A stretch of DNA of 13,246 nucleotides, taken from positions 1 to 13,246 of the forward strand of contig NZ_CALJAH010000030.1 in assembly GCF_938028185.1 (NCBI RefSeq), written 5' to 3'. A program made the translations under genes and the position numbers. Source of the stretch: an uncultured Cardiobacterium sp. GTDB taxonomy: Bacteria > Pseudomonadota > Gammaproteobacteria > Cardiobacteriales > Cardiobacteriaceae. Under the pieces are notes generated by a model. That model was not told where the DNA came from, searched no databases, and saw only the letters and a list, made by a program, of their open reading frames with translations. This document shows positions 1 to 6,220 of the stretch, one piece after another; the stretch's first letter is position 1, and the number at the start of each line of letters is the position of its first letter.

Positions 1-6
1 GCGGTT

Positions 7-73
7 GTAGGGTGGGGCTTGCCCCACCGTTAAAGCCGCGTGTTCCGTCATGGTGGGCAAGCCCCTCCCTGCA
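7..73. repeat. Inverted pair of REP-like GC palindromes
   Basis: Bases 11-28 form a perfect 8-bp stem with a two-base loop (GGTGGGGC, TT, GCCCCACC). The reverse complement of 51-70 reads almost the same (GGGAGGGGCTTGCCCACC against GGGTGGGGCTTGCCCCACC), so two related palindromic units lie head to head about 20 bases apart. Neither is followed by a T-run, so they do not look like intrinsic terminators. Short palindromes of this kind, often starting GTAGGGTGGG, are typical of dispersed intergenic repeats in proteobacteria. That these are such a family is inference, because only one locus is visible. Confidence 0.55.
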
Positions 74-80
74 CAGCGGT

Positions 81-115
81 TTTACATACAGGATAGCGGG
101 GAAGGTGTATGTAAA
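81..115. promoter_or_regulatory. Perfect 10-bp inverted repeat, candidate operator
   Basis: TTTACATACA at 81-90 is the exact reverse complement of TGTATGTAAA at 106-115, separated by a 15-base spacer. It is AT-rich in a GC-rich region and ends 18 bases before the -35 of the promoter for the downstream operon. Half-sites of this length and position suit a dimeric regulator, but no regulator family is recognised and the binding role is inference. Confidence 0.4.
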
Positions 116-133
116 CGGGCACCGCGCCGCCGC

Positions 134-166
134 TTGACCCGCCCGCGTTTTGCGCTACATTAGCGC
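134..166 (+). promoter_or_regulatory. Sigma70-like promoter with palindromic -10 region
   Basis: TTGACC at 134-139 and TACATT at 156-161 match the -35 (5 of 6) and -10 (4 of 6) consensus with a 16-base spacer. The -10 lies inside a perfect palindrome, GCGCTA-CAT-TAGCGC at 152-166. The start of transcription would fall near 168, giving a leader of about 40 bases before the amidotransferase ATG at 209. The palindrome could be an operator or simply a GC-rich discriminator. Confidence 0.5.
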
Positions 167-208
167 GCGTTTTTCTTCTAATTCATTCATCATCAGGGGC
201 TTTCTTTC

Positions 209-910
209 ATGCTGCGTATTGTGGCGGTTCTGCATAATCCCGCCGGTTCGACCGGTCTCATCGGGAAATTCCTTTCCACATACAAGGATGTGAATTTCCG
301 CGTGTTGTGTCCGCTCGCGGGCGACGTACTGCCGGAGGCGGATGCGTTCGACGCCGCGATTGTCTTCGGCGGCAAGATGAGCGCCAATGATTGTCCGGCG
401 TTGCCGCCGCTGCTTTCGGAGTTGTTGTGGATTCGCGGCATTGTCGATGCGGGCAAGCCGTTTTTGGGGATTTGTCTCGGCGCGCAACTGTTGGCGATGG
501 CTTACGGCGGCAAGGTGACGCGCCACGCCGAGCGGGTGGTGGAAATCGGTTTTTATCCGCTTTATCCGACGGTTGAGGGCTTCAATTCGATTTTTGCCGA
601 GATGCCGGAGCGTTTTTTTCAGTGGCACAACGAGGGTTTTACCCTGCCCGACGGCGCGGTGAAGCTGGCGGCGAGCGATGCTTTTCCCAATCAGGCGTTT
701 TCCATCGGCGCGCGCGCGTTTGGCTTTCAGTTTCACCCGGAGGCGACGGTCGAACAAATCCGCTATTGGCACACCCGCGACAGCGAGGAGCTGGCAAGCC
801 CCGGCGCGCAGACGGCGACGTCGCAATGGCTCTATCAGGAGCGGCACAGCGATGAAATCAGCGCGTGGCTGGAGGGTTTTTTGGCGTTTTGGTTGCAGGG
901 GGCGGCGTGA
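209..910 (+). CDS. Class I glutamine amidotransferase domain protein, substrate unknown
   Basis: This 233-residue protein belongs to the class I (triad) glutamine amidotransferases, most like the stand-alone GMP-synthase-type domain proteins. The nucleophile is Cys89 in the elbow GICLGAQL. The remaining triad residues are His176 and Glu178 in FQFHPE. An FGGKMS stretch near residues 53-58 fits the oxyanion region. No synthetase or other partner domain is fused, and no signal peptide is visible, so it should be cytoplasmic. The start has AGGGG at 195-199, nine bases upstream. The stop TGA shares one base with the queA ATG, so it is the first gene of a coupled operon with queA and cmoM. Its codons end in G or T (TTT, TTG, GAT) more than those of neighbouring genes. 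It could transfer ammonia to an unknown acceptor or act as a gamma-glutamyl hydrolase. The family assignment is secure; the substrate is not known. Confidence 0.85.
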   Translation: MLRIVAVLHNPAGSTGLIGKFLSTYKDVNFRVLCPLAGDVLPEADAFDAAIVFGGKMSANDCPALPPLLSELLWIRGIVDAGKPFLGICLGAQLLAMAYGGKVTRHAERVVEIGFYPLYPTVEGFNSIFAEMPERFFQWHNEGFTLPDGAVKLAASDAFPNQAFSIGARAFGFQFHPEATVEQIRYWHTRDSEELASPGAQTATSQWLYQERHSDEISAWLEGFLAFWLQGAA

Positions 911-1947
911 TGTGGCGCAAATCGGATTTTGTCTATGAACTGCCGGACGCGTTAATCGCCCGCTTCCCGCTGCCGGAACGCAGCGCGGCACGGCTGCTGG
1001 TCGCGCGGGCAGTCTCCGCGACGCAAGTGGATTTGTCCGACCGCATGGTGCGCGATTTGCCGGAGCTGCTCGCGCCCGATGATTTGCTGGTGTTCAACAA
1101 TACCCGCGTGTTACCGGCACGGCTGTTCGGGCAGAAGGCGAGCGGTGGCCGCGTCGAGATTCTGATTGAGCGGCTGAAAAGCGCGCATGAGGCGAACGCT
1201 TATGTGCGCGCCTCGAAATCGCCGAAGGTCGGCGGCGTCATCCGCCTTGGCGACGCGGAAGTGCAGGTAACGGGGCGGCATGAGGCGCTGTTTGCCCTTT
1301 ATAGTGAAACGCCGTGGGCGGAACTGCTGGCGGCGCAGGGCGAGATGCCGATTCCGCCGTATCTGGAGCGGGCGGCGCTGGAGAGCGACAAGCAGCGCTA
1401 TCAGACGGTGTTTGCCAAACACAACGGCGCCGTCGCCGCCCCCACCGCCGGGCTGCATTTTGACGCGGCGCTGCTCGATGCCATCCGCGCGCGCGGCGTG
1501 GCGACGGCGGAGGTGACGCTGCACGTGGGCGCGGGGACGTTCCAGCCGGTGCGCCACGAAAACCTCGCCGAACACGTCATGCACGAGGAATGGCTTGCGG
1601 TCGGGCAAGACGTTGTCGATGCGGTCACCGCCTGCCGCGCGCGGGGCGGGCGCGTGGTCGCGGTTGGCACGACCAGCCTGCGCGCGCTGGAATCCGCCGC
1701 CCAGGGCGGGGAACTGGCAGCATTCACCGGCGACACCAACCTGTTCATCACCCCCGGCTACCGTTTCCGCGTGGTCGATGCGCTGCTCACCAACTTCCAC
1801 CTGCCGGAATCAACGCTGCTGATGCTGGTCAGCGCGTTTGCCGGTTACGACAACATCCGCGCCGCCTACCAGCACGCCATCGCCGCACGCTACCGCTTCT
1901 ACAGCTACGGCGACGCGATGTTTTTGCCGACCCGTTGCGATGGCTGA
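910..1947 (+). CDS. queA: tRNA preQ1(34) S-adenosylmethionine ribosyltransferase-isomerase QueA
   Basis: QueA moves the ribosyl part of S-adenosylmethionine onto 7-aminomethyl-7-deazaguanine at position 34 of tRNAs with GUN anticodons, giving epoxyqueuosine. The 345-residue product is close to the usual 340-360 and shows family hallmarks in order: VFNNTRVLPARL (about residue 61), AAPTAGLHFD, LHVGAGTFQPV, TNFHLPESTLLMLVSAFAG and the terminal RFYSYGDAM. The ATG at 910 is chosen over an in-frame ATG at 865, because 865 lies inside the amidotransferase gene. It also sits seven bases after AGGGGG (897-902), and the protein then starts where the family does (WRKSDFVYELP). The start overlaps the previous stop by one base and the end overlaps cmoM by eight, so translation is probably coupled on both sides. 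The partner genes tgt and queF/queC are not in this window. Confidence 0.97.
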   Translation: MWRKSDFVYELPDALIARFPLPERSAARLLVARAVSATQVDLSDRMVRDLPELLAPDDLLVFNNTRVLPARLFGQKASGGRVEILIERLKSAHEANAYVRASKSPKVGGVIRLGDAEVQVTGRHEALFALYSETPWAELLAAQGEMPIPPYLERAALESDKQRYQTVFAKHNGAVAAPTAGLHFDAALLDAIRARGVATAEVTLHVGAGTFQPVRHENLAEHVMHEEWLAVGQDVVDAVTACRARGGRVVAVGTTSLRALESAAQGGELAAFTGDTNLFITPGYRFRVVDALLTNFHLPESTLLMLVSAFAGYDNIRAAYQHAIAARYRFYSYGDAMFLPTRCDG

Positions 1948-2692
1948 TTTCGACCGCATCGGCGCGGTTTTCCTGAAAAACATCTACGCCACCACCAAAG
2001 GCCGCATCCGCCTCGCCGTGCTGCAACGCGACCTCGCGCCGCTGCTTTCCGGCGCGCCGCTACGCATCCTTGACGTCGGCGGCGGTGCCGGACAAATGGC
2101 GCTGTGGTATGCGAGCCTTGGGCATGACGTCACCGTCGCCGACCGCTCGCAGATGCTGCTGGACGAAGGCCGCGCGGCGGCGCAAACGCTCGGATTAACC
2201 GCAAAATTTATCCACGCTGACGCCTTCCAACTGCAAGAAGCGCTGAATGATGCGCGCTACGACCTCGTCTGCTGTCACGCGGTACTGGAATGGGTCGCAG
2301 ACGGTGAAGGACTGCTCACGGCGTGCGCGGCGCGGCTCAAGGCGGGCGGCCACCTCTCGCTGATGTACTACAACCGCCGCGCGCTGGTGTTCGCGCAGCA
2401 CGTCTTCGGCAACTTCGACTACCTCGACCGCGGCCTGCGCCCCTACCGCAAAACGGCGAAACTCACCCCGGATTACCCGCGCGAGCCGGAAACCGTCGCC
2501 GCCTGGCTGGACGGCTTGGGATTACAACGTGAGCGCCGCTCCGCCATCCGCTGCTTCTACGACTACATGAAGCCACACGACCGCGCCCGCCACAGCGATG
2601 CCGAACTCGTCGCGCGCGAACTGGCACTGTCCGGGCATGAAGAATATTTGTCAGTTGCCCGCTACATTCACGAAATTCACCGGCAAAGATGA
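1940..2692 (+). CDS. cmoM: tRNA 5-carboxymethoxyuridine methyltransferase CmoM
   Basis: CmoM (formerly SmtA) methylates cmo5U at wobble position 34 to its methyl ester, using S-adenosylmethionine. The 250-residue protein has a Rossmann methyltransferase fold: motif I LDVGGGAG at 44-51, an acidic residue after strand 2 (Asp68), and the family-specific CHAVLEWVAD (112-121), SLMYYNRRAL and GNFDYLDRGL, followed by LTPDYPREP. These line up by eye with the E. coli protein along the whole length. The ATG at 1940 is chosen because the N-terminus (DFDRIGAVFLKNIYATTKG) then matches the family. The reading frame is open further upstream, but only inside queA. No Shine-Dalgarno is evident, and the 8-base overlap with queA suggests translational coupling. 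No hairpin terminator is seen after the stop. Confidence 0.92.
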   Translation: MADFDRIGAVFLKNIYATTKGRIRLAVLQRDLAPLLSGAPLRILDVGGGAGQMALWYASLGHDVTVADRSQMLLDEGRAAAQTLGLTAKFIHADAFQLQEALNDARYDLVCCHAVLEWVADGEGLLTACAARLKAGGHLSLMYYNRRALVFAQHVFGNFDYLDRGLRPYRKTAKLTPDYPREPETVAAWLDGLGLQRERRSAIRCFYDYMKPHDRARHSDAELVARELALSGHEEYLSVARYIHEIHRQR

Positions 2693-2896
2693 ACAACATT
2701 ACCGCGTGAAAACCCCGCGCTAAAATCCCGAAAAAACGCCCATACACTTGCCGCAAAACACATTTTTGACAAAAGAGAATGACGTGTTTATAGTTGCGAA
2801 TACCGCGCCGTAATGAACAAAACATTACCAATCGCGCCGCGCAAACCCGCCTGCATCCCGCGGGCGACCCCGGACAAAAATCAAGAGGAAAAGGAA
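2693..2896 (+). promoter_or_regulatory. Strong sigma70 promoter and leader of the OmpA-family gene
   Basis: TTGACA (2766-2771) and TATAGT (2789-2794), separated by 17 bases, are a near-perfect sigma70 promoter. Transcription should begin near 2801, leaving an untranslated leader of about 95 bases. A second, weaker pair (TTACCG at 2699-2704, TAAAAT at 2721-2726, 16-base spacer) lies just after cmoM. The leader contains an in-frame ATG at 2813 that extends the downstream frame by 28 codons, but the better start is at 2897. Confidence 0.75.
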
Positions 2897-3802
2897 ATGC
2901 AACAAACCCTGAAAACCATCCTGCTCGCGGGCGTACTCGCCGCCAGCACCGCCGCCACGGCACAACAAGGACTGGCCGAACGCTGGCAAACCTTCGGTGC
3001 GCCTGCGCCTGCCAACGAAGCCGTCAATCCCGGTTGGGCGGGCGTCATGTTTTACCGCACCGGTGGTGGCGGCGGCGCTGCCAACGTGTACGTCAACGGC
3101 GAATACCTCGCCTCGCTCCTGCCCGGCGGCTACCGCTACGCCGAACTCTGCCCCTACAACCAGCGCCTTGCCACCGCCTACAGCGGCCGCGACCGCGCCT
3201 ACAACATCAAGGCGAACGCGGGCGACTTCTACGACCTGCCGCAAGGTCGCGTCAGCTTCTTCCGCGTCGTTGATGGCGGCGGCAACCCGACCCTGCAAGC
3301 GGTGGACCGCGCGACCGCCAGCGGCGAAATCGCCCAACTGCGCGAACAGACCCACACCCTGCCGCGCCTCGAACAAAACCGCAACTGCTCGCCCGAACTG
3401 GTTCAACAATACAACGTGGACGTCTCCGCCCTGTTCAAATTCAACCGCTCCGACTACGCCAGCATCCTGCCCGACGGCAAACGCCAACTGAAAGAAATCG
3501 CCGCGGCCGCCTCACAATACCGCGACGCCACCAGCGTGATTTACATTGACGGCTACGCCGACCCCGAAGGCAAACCGGGCTACAACCAGCGCCTCTCACA
3601 ACGCCGCGCCCAGACCGTCAAACGGGTCATGGTCGAAAACGGCTTCCCCGCCTCCATCCTCAAAGCGCGCGGACACGGCGAAAACGATCCCGTCGTCACC
3701 GGCTGCCGCAACCGCAACCCGCGCAACAGCGCTGCACGCAACGAATGCAACCAGCCGAACCGCCGCGTCGAAATCAAGCTCTACGGCAAAAATACCCACT
3801 AA
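2897..3802 (+). CDS. Secreted OmpA-family peptidoglycan-binding protein
   Basis: The 301-residue product begins with a Sec signal peptide (QQTLKTILLAGVLAASTAATA), probably cut after Ala22. Residues about 43-137 form a small beta-rich domain with NVYVNGEYLASLLPGGYRY, resembling the DUF2846-type fold. A short polar linker leads to a C-terminal OmpA-like domain (about 173-297). There, Asp222 in GYADPEG and Arg237 in LSQRRA sit where OmpA proteins contact meso-diaminopimelate. Cys270 and Cys284 before NRRVEI match the disulfide of E. coli OmpA. No beta-barrel and no lipobox are seen, so it is likely periplasmic and held to peptidoglycan. The start follows AGAGGA (2884-2889) at a spacing of seven bases and places the signal peptide at the N-terminus. 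An upstream in-frame ATG at 2813 would bury the signal. It has its own strong promoter and terminator, so it is probably monocistronic and well expressed. Confidence 0.85.
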   Translation: MQQTLKTILLAGVLAASTAATAQQGLAERWQTFGAPAPANEAVNPGWAGVMFYRTGGGGGAANVYVNGEYLASLLPGGYRYAELCPYNQRLATAYSGRDRAYNIKANAGDFYDLPQGRVSFFRVVDGGGNPTLQAVDRATASGEIAQLREQTHTLPRLEQNRNCSPELVQQYNVDVSALFKFNRSDYASILPDGKRQLKEIAAAASQYRDATSVIYIDGYADPEGKPGYNQRLSQRRAQTVKRVMVENGFPASILKARGHGENDPVVTGCRNRNPRNSAARNECNQPNRRVEIKLYGKNTH

Positions 3803-3816
3803 CCAGCCGCCAAACC

Positions 3817-3843
3817 GCGCTCCCAACCGGGGGCGCTTTTTTT
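3817..3843 (+). terminator. Intrinsic terminator after the OmpA-family gene
   Basis: GCGCTCCC (3817-3824) pairs with GGGGGCGC (3829-3836) over eight base pairs, including one T-G wobble, around the loop AACC. Seven T residues follow at 3837-3843. It lies 15 bases after the stop codon. Confidence 0.85.
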
Positions 3844-3865
3844 AGCCCACTACCCAGGAGAGCCC

Positions 3866-4771
3866 ATGAGCCAAAAAAGCAAAGCCCCCCTCATTACCCT
3901 CATTACCCTCATTATCAGCGCCGTCGCCGTTCTCATCCTGCTGCTGACCACCGGCGGCAGTATGTACACCGTGGACCAGGGCGAGCGCGGTGTCGTCCTC
4001 CATTACGGCGAAGTGAGCAAGGTGGCCGACCCCGGTCTGCACTTCAAATGGCCGTACATTGACCGCGTGGTGCGCATCCCGACCCGTACCACCACCGGCA
4101 CCCTCAAGGACATCTTCGGCTACTCCAGCGACCAGCAACCGGCACAAATCAGCCTCTCCGTCACCTTCGCCATCAACGATGACGGCGTGGAAGCGCTCTA
4201 CACCCAGTTCGGCAAAATCGACAAACTCTACGACCTCGTCGTCGTTCCCATTGTCACCCAGGAAATCAAAACCGTCTTCGGCCAGTTCACCGCCATCCGC
4301 TCCGTGCAGCACCGCGAGGAGCTGAATAACAAAACGCGCGACGCCATCGTTACGGCGCTTGCCAAATACCCCTACCTGCGCATCGAAAGCGTACAAATCG
4401 AAAACGTGGACTTCTCCGACGCCTACGAGCAGACCATCGAAGACCGCATGAAAGCTGAAGTCGAAGTTGAGCGTTACAAACAAAACCTCGAACGTGAACG
4501 CATCGAAGCGCAAATCGCCGCCACCCGCGCCCAGGGACAGGCGGACGCACAAATCAAGGCGGCGGAAGCCGAGGCAAAAGCGATCGAACTGCGCTCCAAG
4601 GCAGAAGCCGCATCCATCAACACCAAGGGCGAGGCATTGCGGCAAAACCCGGAAATCATTCGCTTGATGCAGATTGAACGCTGGAACGGCATCCTGCCGC
4701 AAACCATGCTGCCCAACAGCGCCGTGCCGATGTTGGAATTACCACCCGCTACGCGTCCGCAAGCCGAGTGA
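3866..4771 (+). CDS. SPFH/prohibitin-family membrane protein
   Basis: The 301-residue protein has an N-terminal membrane anchor (about 9-31), then an SPFH/prohibitin domain beginning YTVDQGERGVVLHYGEV with PGLHFKWPYID. After that comes an Ala-, Glu- and Lys-rich coiled coil (about 195-260) and a short tail with LPQTMLPNSAVPML. It resembles the stand-alone prohibitin/HflC-like proteins, which scaffold membrane domains and can hold the FtsH protease. No hflK partner is adjacent, so I do not call it hflC. AGGAG at 3856-3860 lies five bases before the ATG. The anchor is encoded partly by a 9-bp tandem repeat (3891-3917). The gene starts 22 bases after a terminator, so no obvious promoter fits between. 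Readthrough or a promoter inside the previous gene is needed. It converges on the MATE gene with a 22-base gap and no clear terminator. Confidence 0.85.
   Translation: MSQKSKAPLITLITLIISAVAVLILLLTTGGSMYTVDQGERGVVLHYGEVSKVADPGLHFKWPYIDRVVRIPTRTTTGTLKDIFGYSSDQQPAQISLSVTFAINDDGVEALYTQFGKIDKLYDLVVVPIVTQEIKTVFGQFTAIRSVQHREELNNKTRDAIVTALAKYPYLRIESVQIENVDFSDAYEQTIEDRMKAEVEVERYKQNLERERIEAQIAATRAQGQADAQIKAAEAEAKAIELRSKAEAASINTKGEALRQNPEIIRLMQIERWNGILPQTMLPNSAVPMLELPPATRPQAE
3891..3917 (+). repeat. 9-bp tandem repeat inside the SPFH anchor
   Basis: TCATTACCC occurs twice exactly (3891-3899, 3900-3908) and a third time with two mismatches (3909-3917). The unit is in frame and encodes Leu-Ile-Thr, Leu-Ile-Thr, Leu-Ile-Ile at residues 9-17 of the membrane segment. 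A change of unit number would keep the frame. Confidence 0.8.
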
Positions 4772-4793
4772 GTATCGCCGTATTTTTCGCCGC

Positions 4794-6137
4794 TCAGGCT
4801 GGATTTTGGGCGGGACGCGGGCGGATTTGCCAGAGGACGCGGCGTACGCCGAGGGCGGCAGTGATGGAAAGGCCGATGACCATGCCGAGCCACAGCCCGG
4901 CAACGCCGATGCCAAGGAAGCGGTAGCCGAGCAGCGCGGCGGGGAAGCCAATCAGCCAGTAGCCGATGAAGGCGTAAATCATCGGCATCCGTGTGTCGTG
5001 GATGCCGCGCAGGATGCCTGCGGTGCAGACCTGCATCCCGTCGCCAATCTGGAAGATGCCGACGAGGATGAGAATGACGCTGGCGATGGCGATGATGTCG
5101 GCGTTGGTGCTGTAGAGCGCGGCGATTTCGTGGCGCAGCAGCAGCGGGATGGCCGCCATCACCAGCATGATGATGGCGACAACAATCATGCCGCCGAGCG
5201 CACGCTGGCGCAGCGCCTGCCAGTCGCCCTTGCCGTAGGCGTTGCCGCAGCGGATGGTGAGCGCGCTGCCGAGTCCGAGCGGGATCATGAAGGAAATGCC
5301 GGCGTAGTTGAGCGCAATCTGGTTGGCGGCGGCATTGACCGCATTGGTACGGCTGACAATGAGGCCAACGGCGGTAAAAAGGCCGGTTTCCATGACCAGC
5401 GCCAGTGCAATCGGCAGGCCGACGCTGAAATAGCGGCGGATGGCGGCGAGGTCAGGGCGGGCGAAGCGCTGATAGGGGCGGTATGGCCGCCAGCGCGGGT
5501 TGCGGGCAATGGCGGTGAAGACGAAAGCGGCGAAGATGCAGTAGCAGAGCGCGGTGGAGAGCGCCATGCCGGGCGCGCCCATCGCCGGAATGGGCCCCAC
5601 GCCGTAGAGAAAAATATAGTTGCCGACGATATTGGTCGGGACGAGCAGCGCCTGCACCAGCACGGTGGTGCGCGGAAAGGCCATGCCTTCGAGGAAGCAG
5701 CGTCCGGCGAGGCCGACGATGCAGATGCCCGCGCCGGGGGCGAGGGTAAGCAGGTAGCGGCTGGCTTCGCGGGCGATGTCCGGCGCGCTGCCGAGCCAGG
5801 CGGGGACGCGCGCGCCGATGACGGTCAGCCCGGTGGCGGCGGCGCCGAGAAAGGCGAGCATCCAGATGCCCTGCTGGAAATTACGGCGGATTTGCGCGCG
5901 GTCATCGCGGCCATTGGCCTGCGAAATGGCGGCGGTGATGGCAAGCGCGCAGCCCGCCATGAACAGATAGATGAAGCTGAAGATTTGCGCGGCGAGCGCC
6001 ACCGAGGCAAGGGTGAGGTCGCCGTGGCGGCCTGCCATGATGGTGTCGATGACGGGCAGGGCGAAGCTTAAAAGCTGCATCAGAATGAGGGGGATGGCGA
6101 GGCGGAGGGTAGGGCGGAGTTCGTCGCGCAGGCGCAT
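4794..6137 (-). CDS. MATE-family multidrug/sodium (or proton) antiporter
   Basis: The 447-residue integral membrane protein has the length and pattern of MATE exporters of the NorM type. There are about twelve hydrophobic segments in two similar halves, an N-terminal RLAIPLILMQLLSFALPVIDTIMAGR with the conserved DTIMAG start of the family, and a YIFLYGVGPIPAMGAPG loop in the middle. Such pumps expel cationic drugs and dyes across the inner membrane in exchange for sodium or protons. The start at 6137 is preceded by AAGGA (6146-6150) at a spacing of eight bases. It is transcribed away from the 99-residue ORF and towards the SPFH gene, and appears to stand alone. No convincing minus-strand promoter was found in the 83 bases upstream. 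The family is clear; the substrate and the coupling ion are not. Confidence 0.92.
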   Translation of the reverse strand: MRLRDELRPTLRLAIPLILMQLLSFALPVIDTIMAGRHGDLTLASVALAAQIFSFIYLFMAGCALAITAAISQANGRDDRAQIRRNFQQGIWMLAFLGAAATGLTVIGARVPAWLGSAPDIAREASRYLLTLAPGAGICIVGLAGRCFLEGMAFPRTTVLVQALLVPTNIVGNYIFLYGVGPIPAMGAPGMALSTALCYCIFAAFVFTAIARNPRWRPYRPYQRFARPDLAAIRRYFSVGLPIALALVMETGLFTAVGLIVSRTNAVNAAANQIALNYAGISFMIPLGLGSALTIRCGNAYGKGDWQALRQRALGGMIVVAIIMLVMAAIPLLLRHEIAALYSTNADIIAIASVILILVGIFQIGDGMQVCTAGILRGIHDTRMPMIYAFIGYWLIGFPAALLGYRFLGIGVAGLWLGMVIGLSITAALGVRRVLWQIRPRPAQNPA

Positions 6138-6186
6138 GGTTGTTGTCCTTGATGTTATTGGAATGGGCGCCTATTGTAAGGGAAGC

Positions 6187-6197
6187 TGTGCTATTCT
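6187..6197 (+). promoter_or_regulatory. Possible extended -10 promoter for the 99-residue ORF
   Basis: TGCTATTCT (6189-6197) is an extended -10 with four of six bases of TATAAT, and no good -35 is seen at the usual distance. The preceding bases TGTGCTAT also occur at the gyrB promoter. Transcription would start about 18 bases before the ATG at 6221. Support is modest. Confidence 0.3.
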
Positions 6198-6220
6198 AAC
6201 CATCCTGCAATTTTTCTGTA

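Noticed and set aside
11..28. Hairpin read as an intrinsic terminator of a gene to the left
   Set aside because: The stem is strong but no T-run follows on either side.
2813..2896. N-terminal extension of the OmpA-family protein from ATG 2813
   Set aside because: It would place 28 polar residues ahead of a clear signal peptide, and a good ribosome site precedes ATG 2897.
4772..4793. Possible terminator between the SPFH and MATE genes (CGCCG, T-run, CGCCG)
   Set aside because: The two CGCCG words are a direct repeat, not an inverted one, so no stem forms.
4674..6071. Open plus-strand frame of 465 codons opposite the MATE gene
   Set aside because: It is a charged low-complexity translation (Glu/Asp/Gly/Ala) caused by the codon bias of a membrane protein on the other strand.
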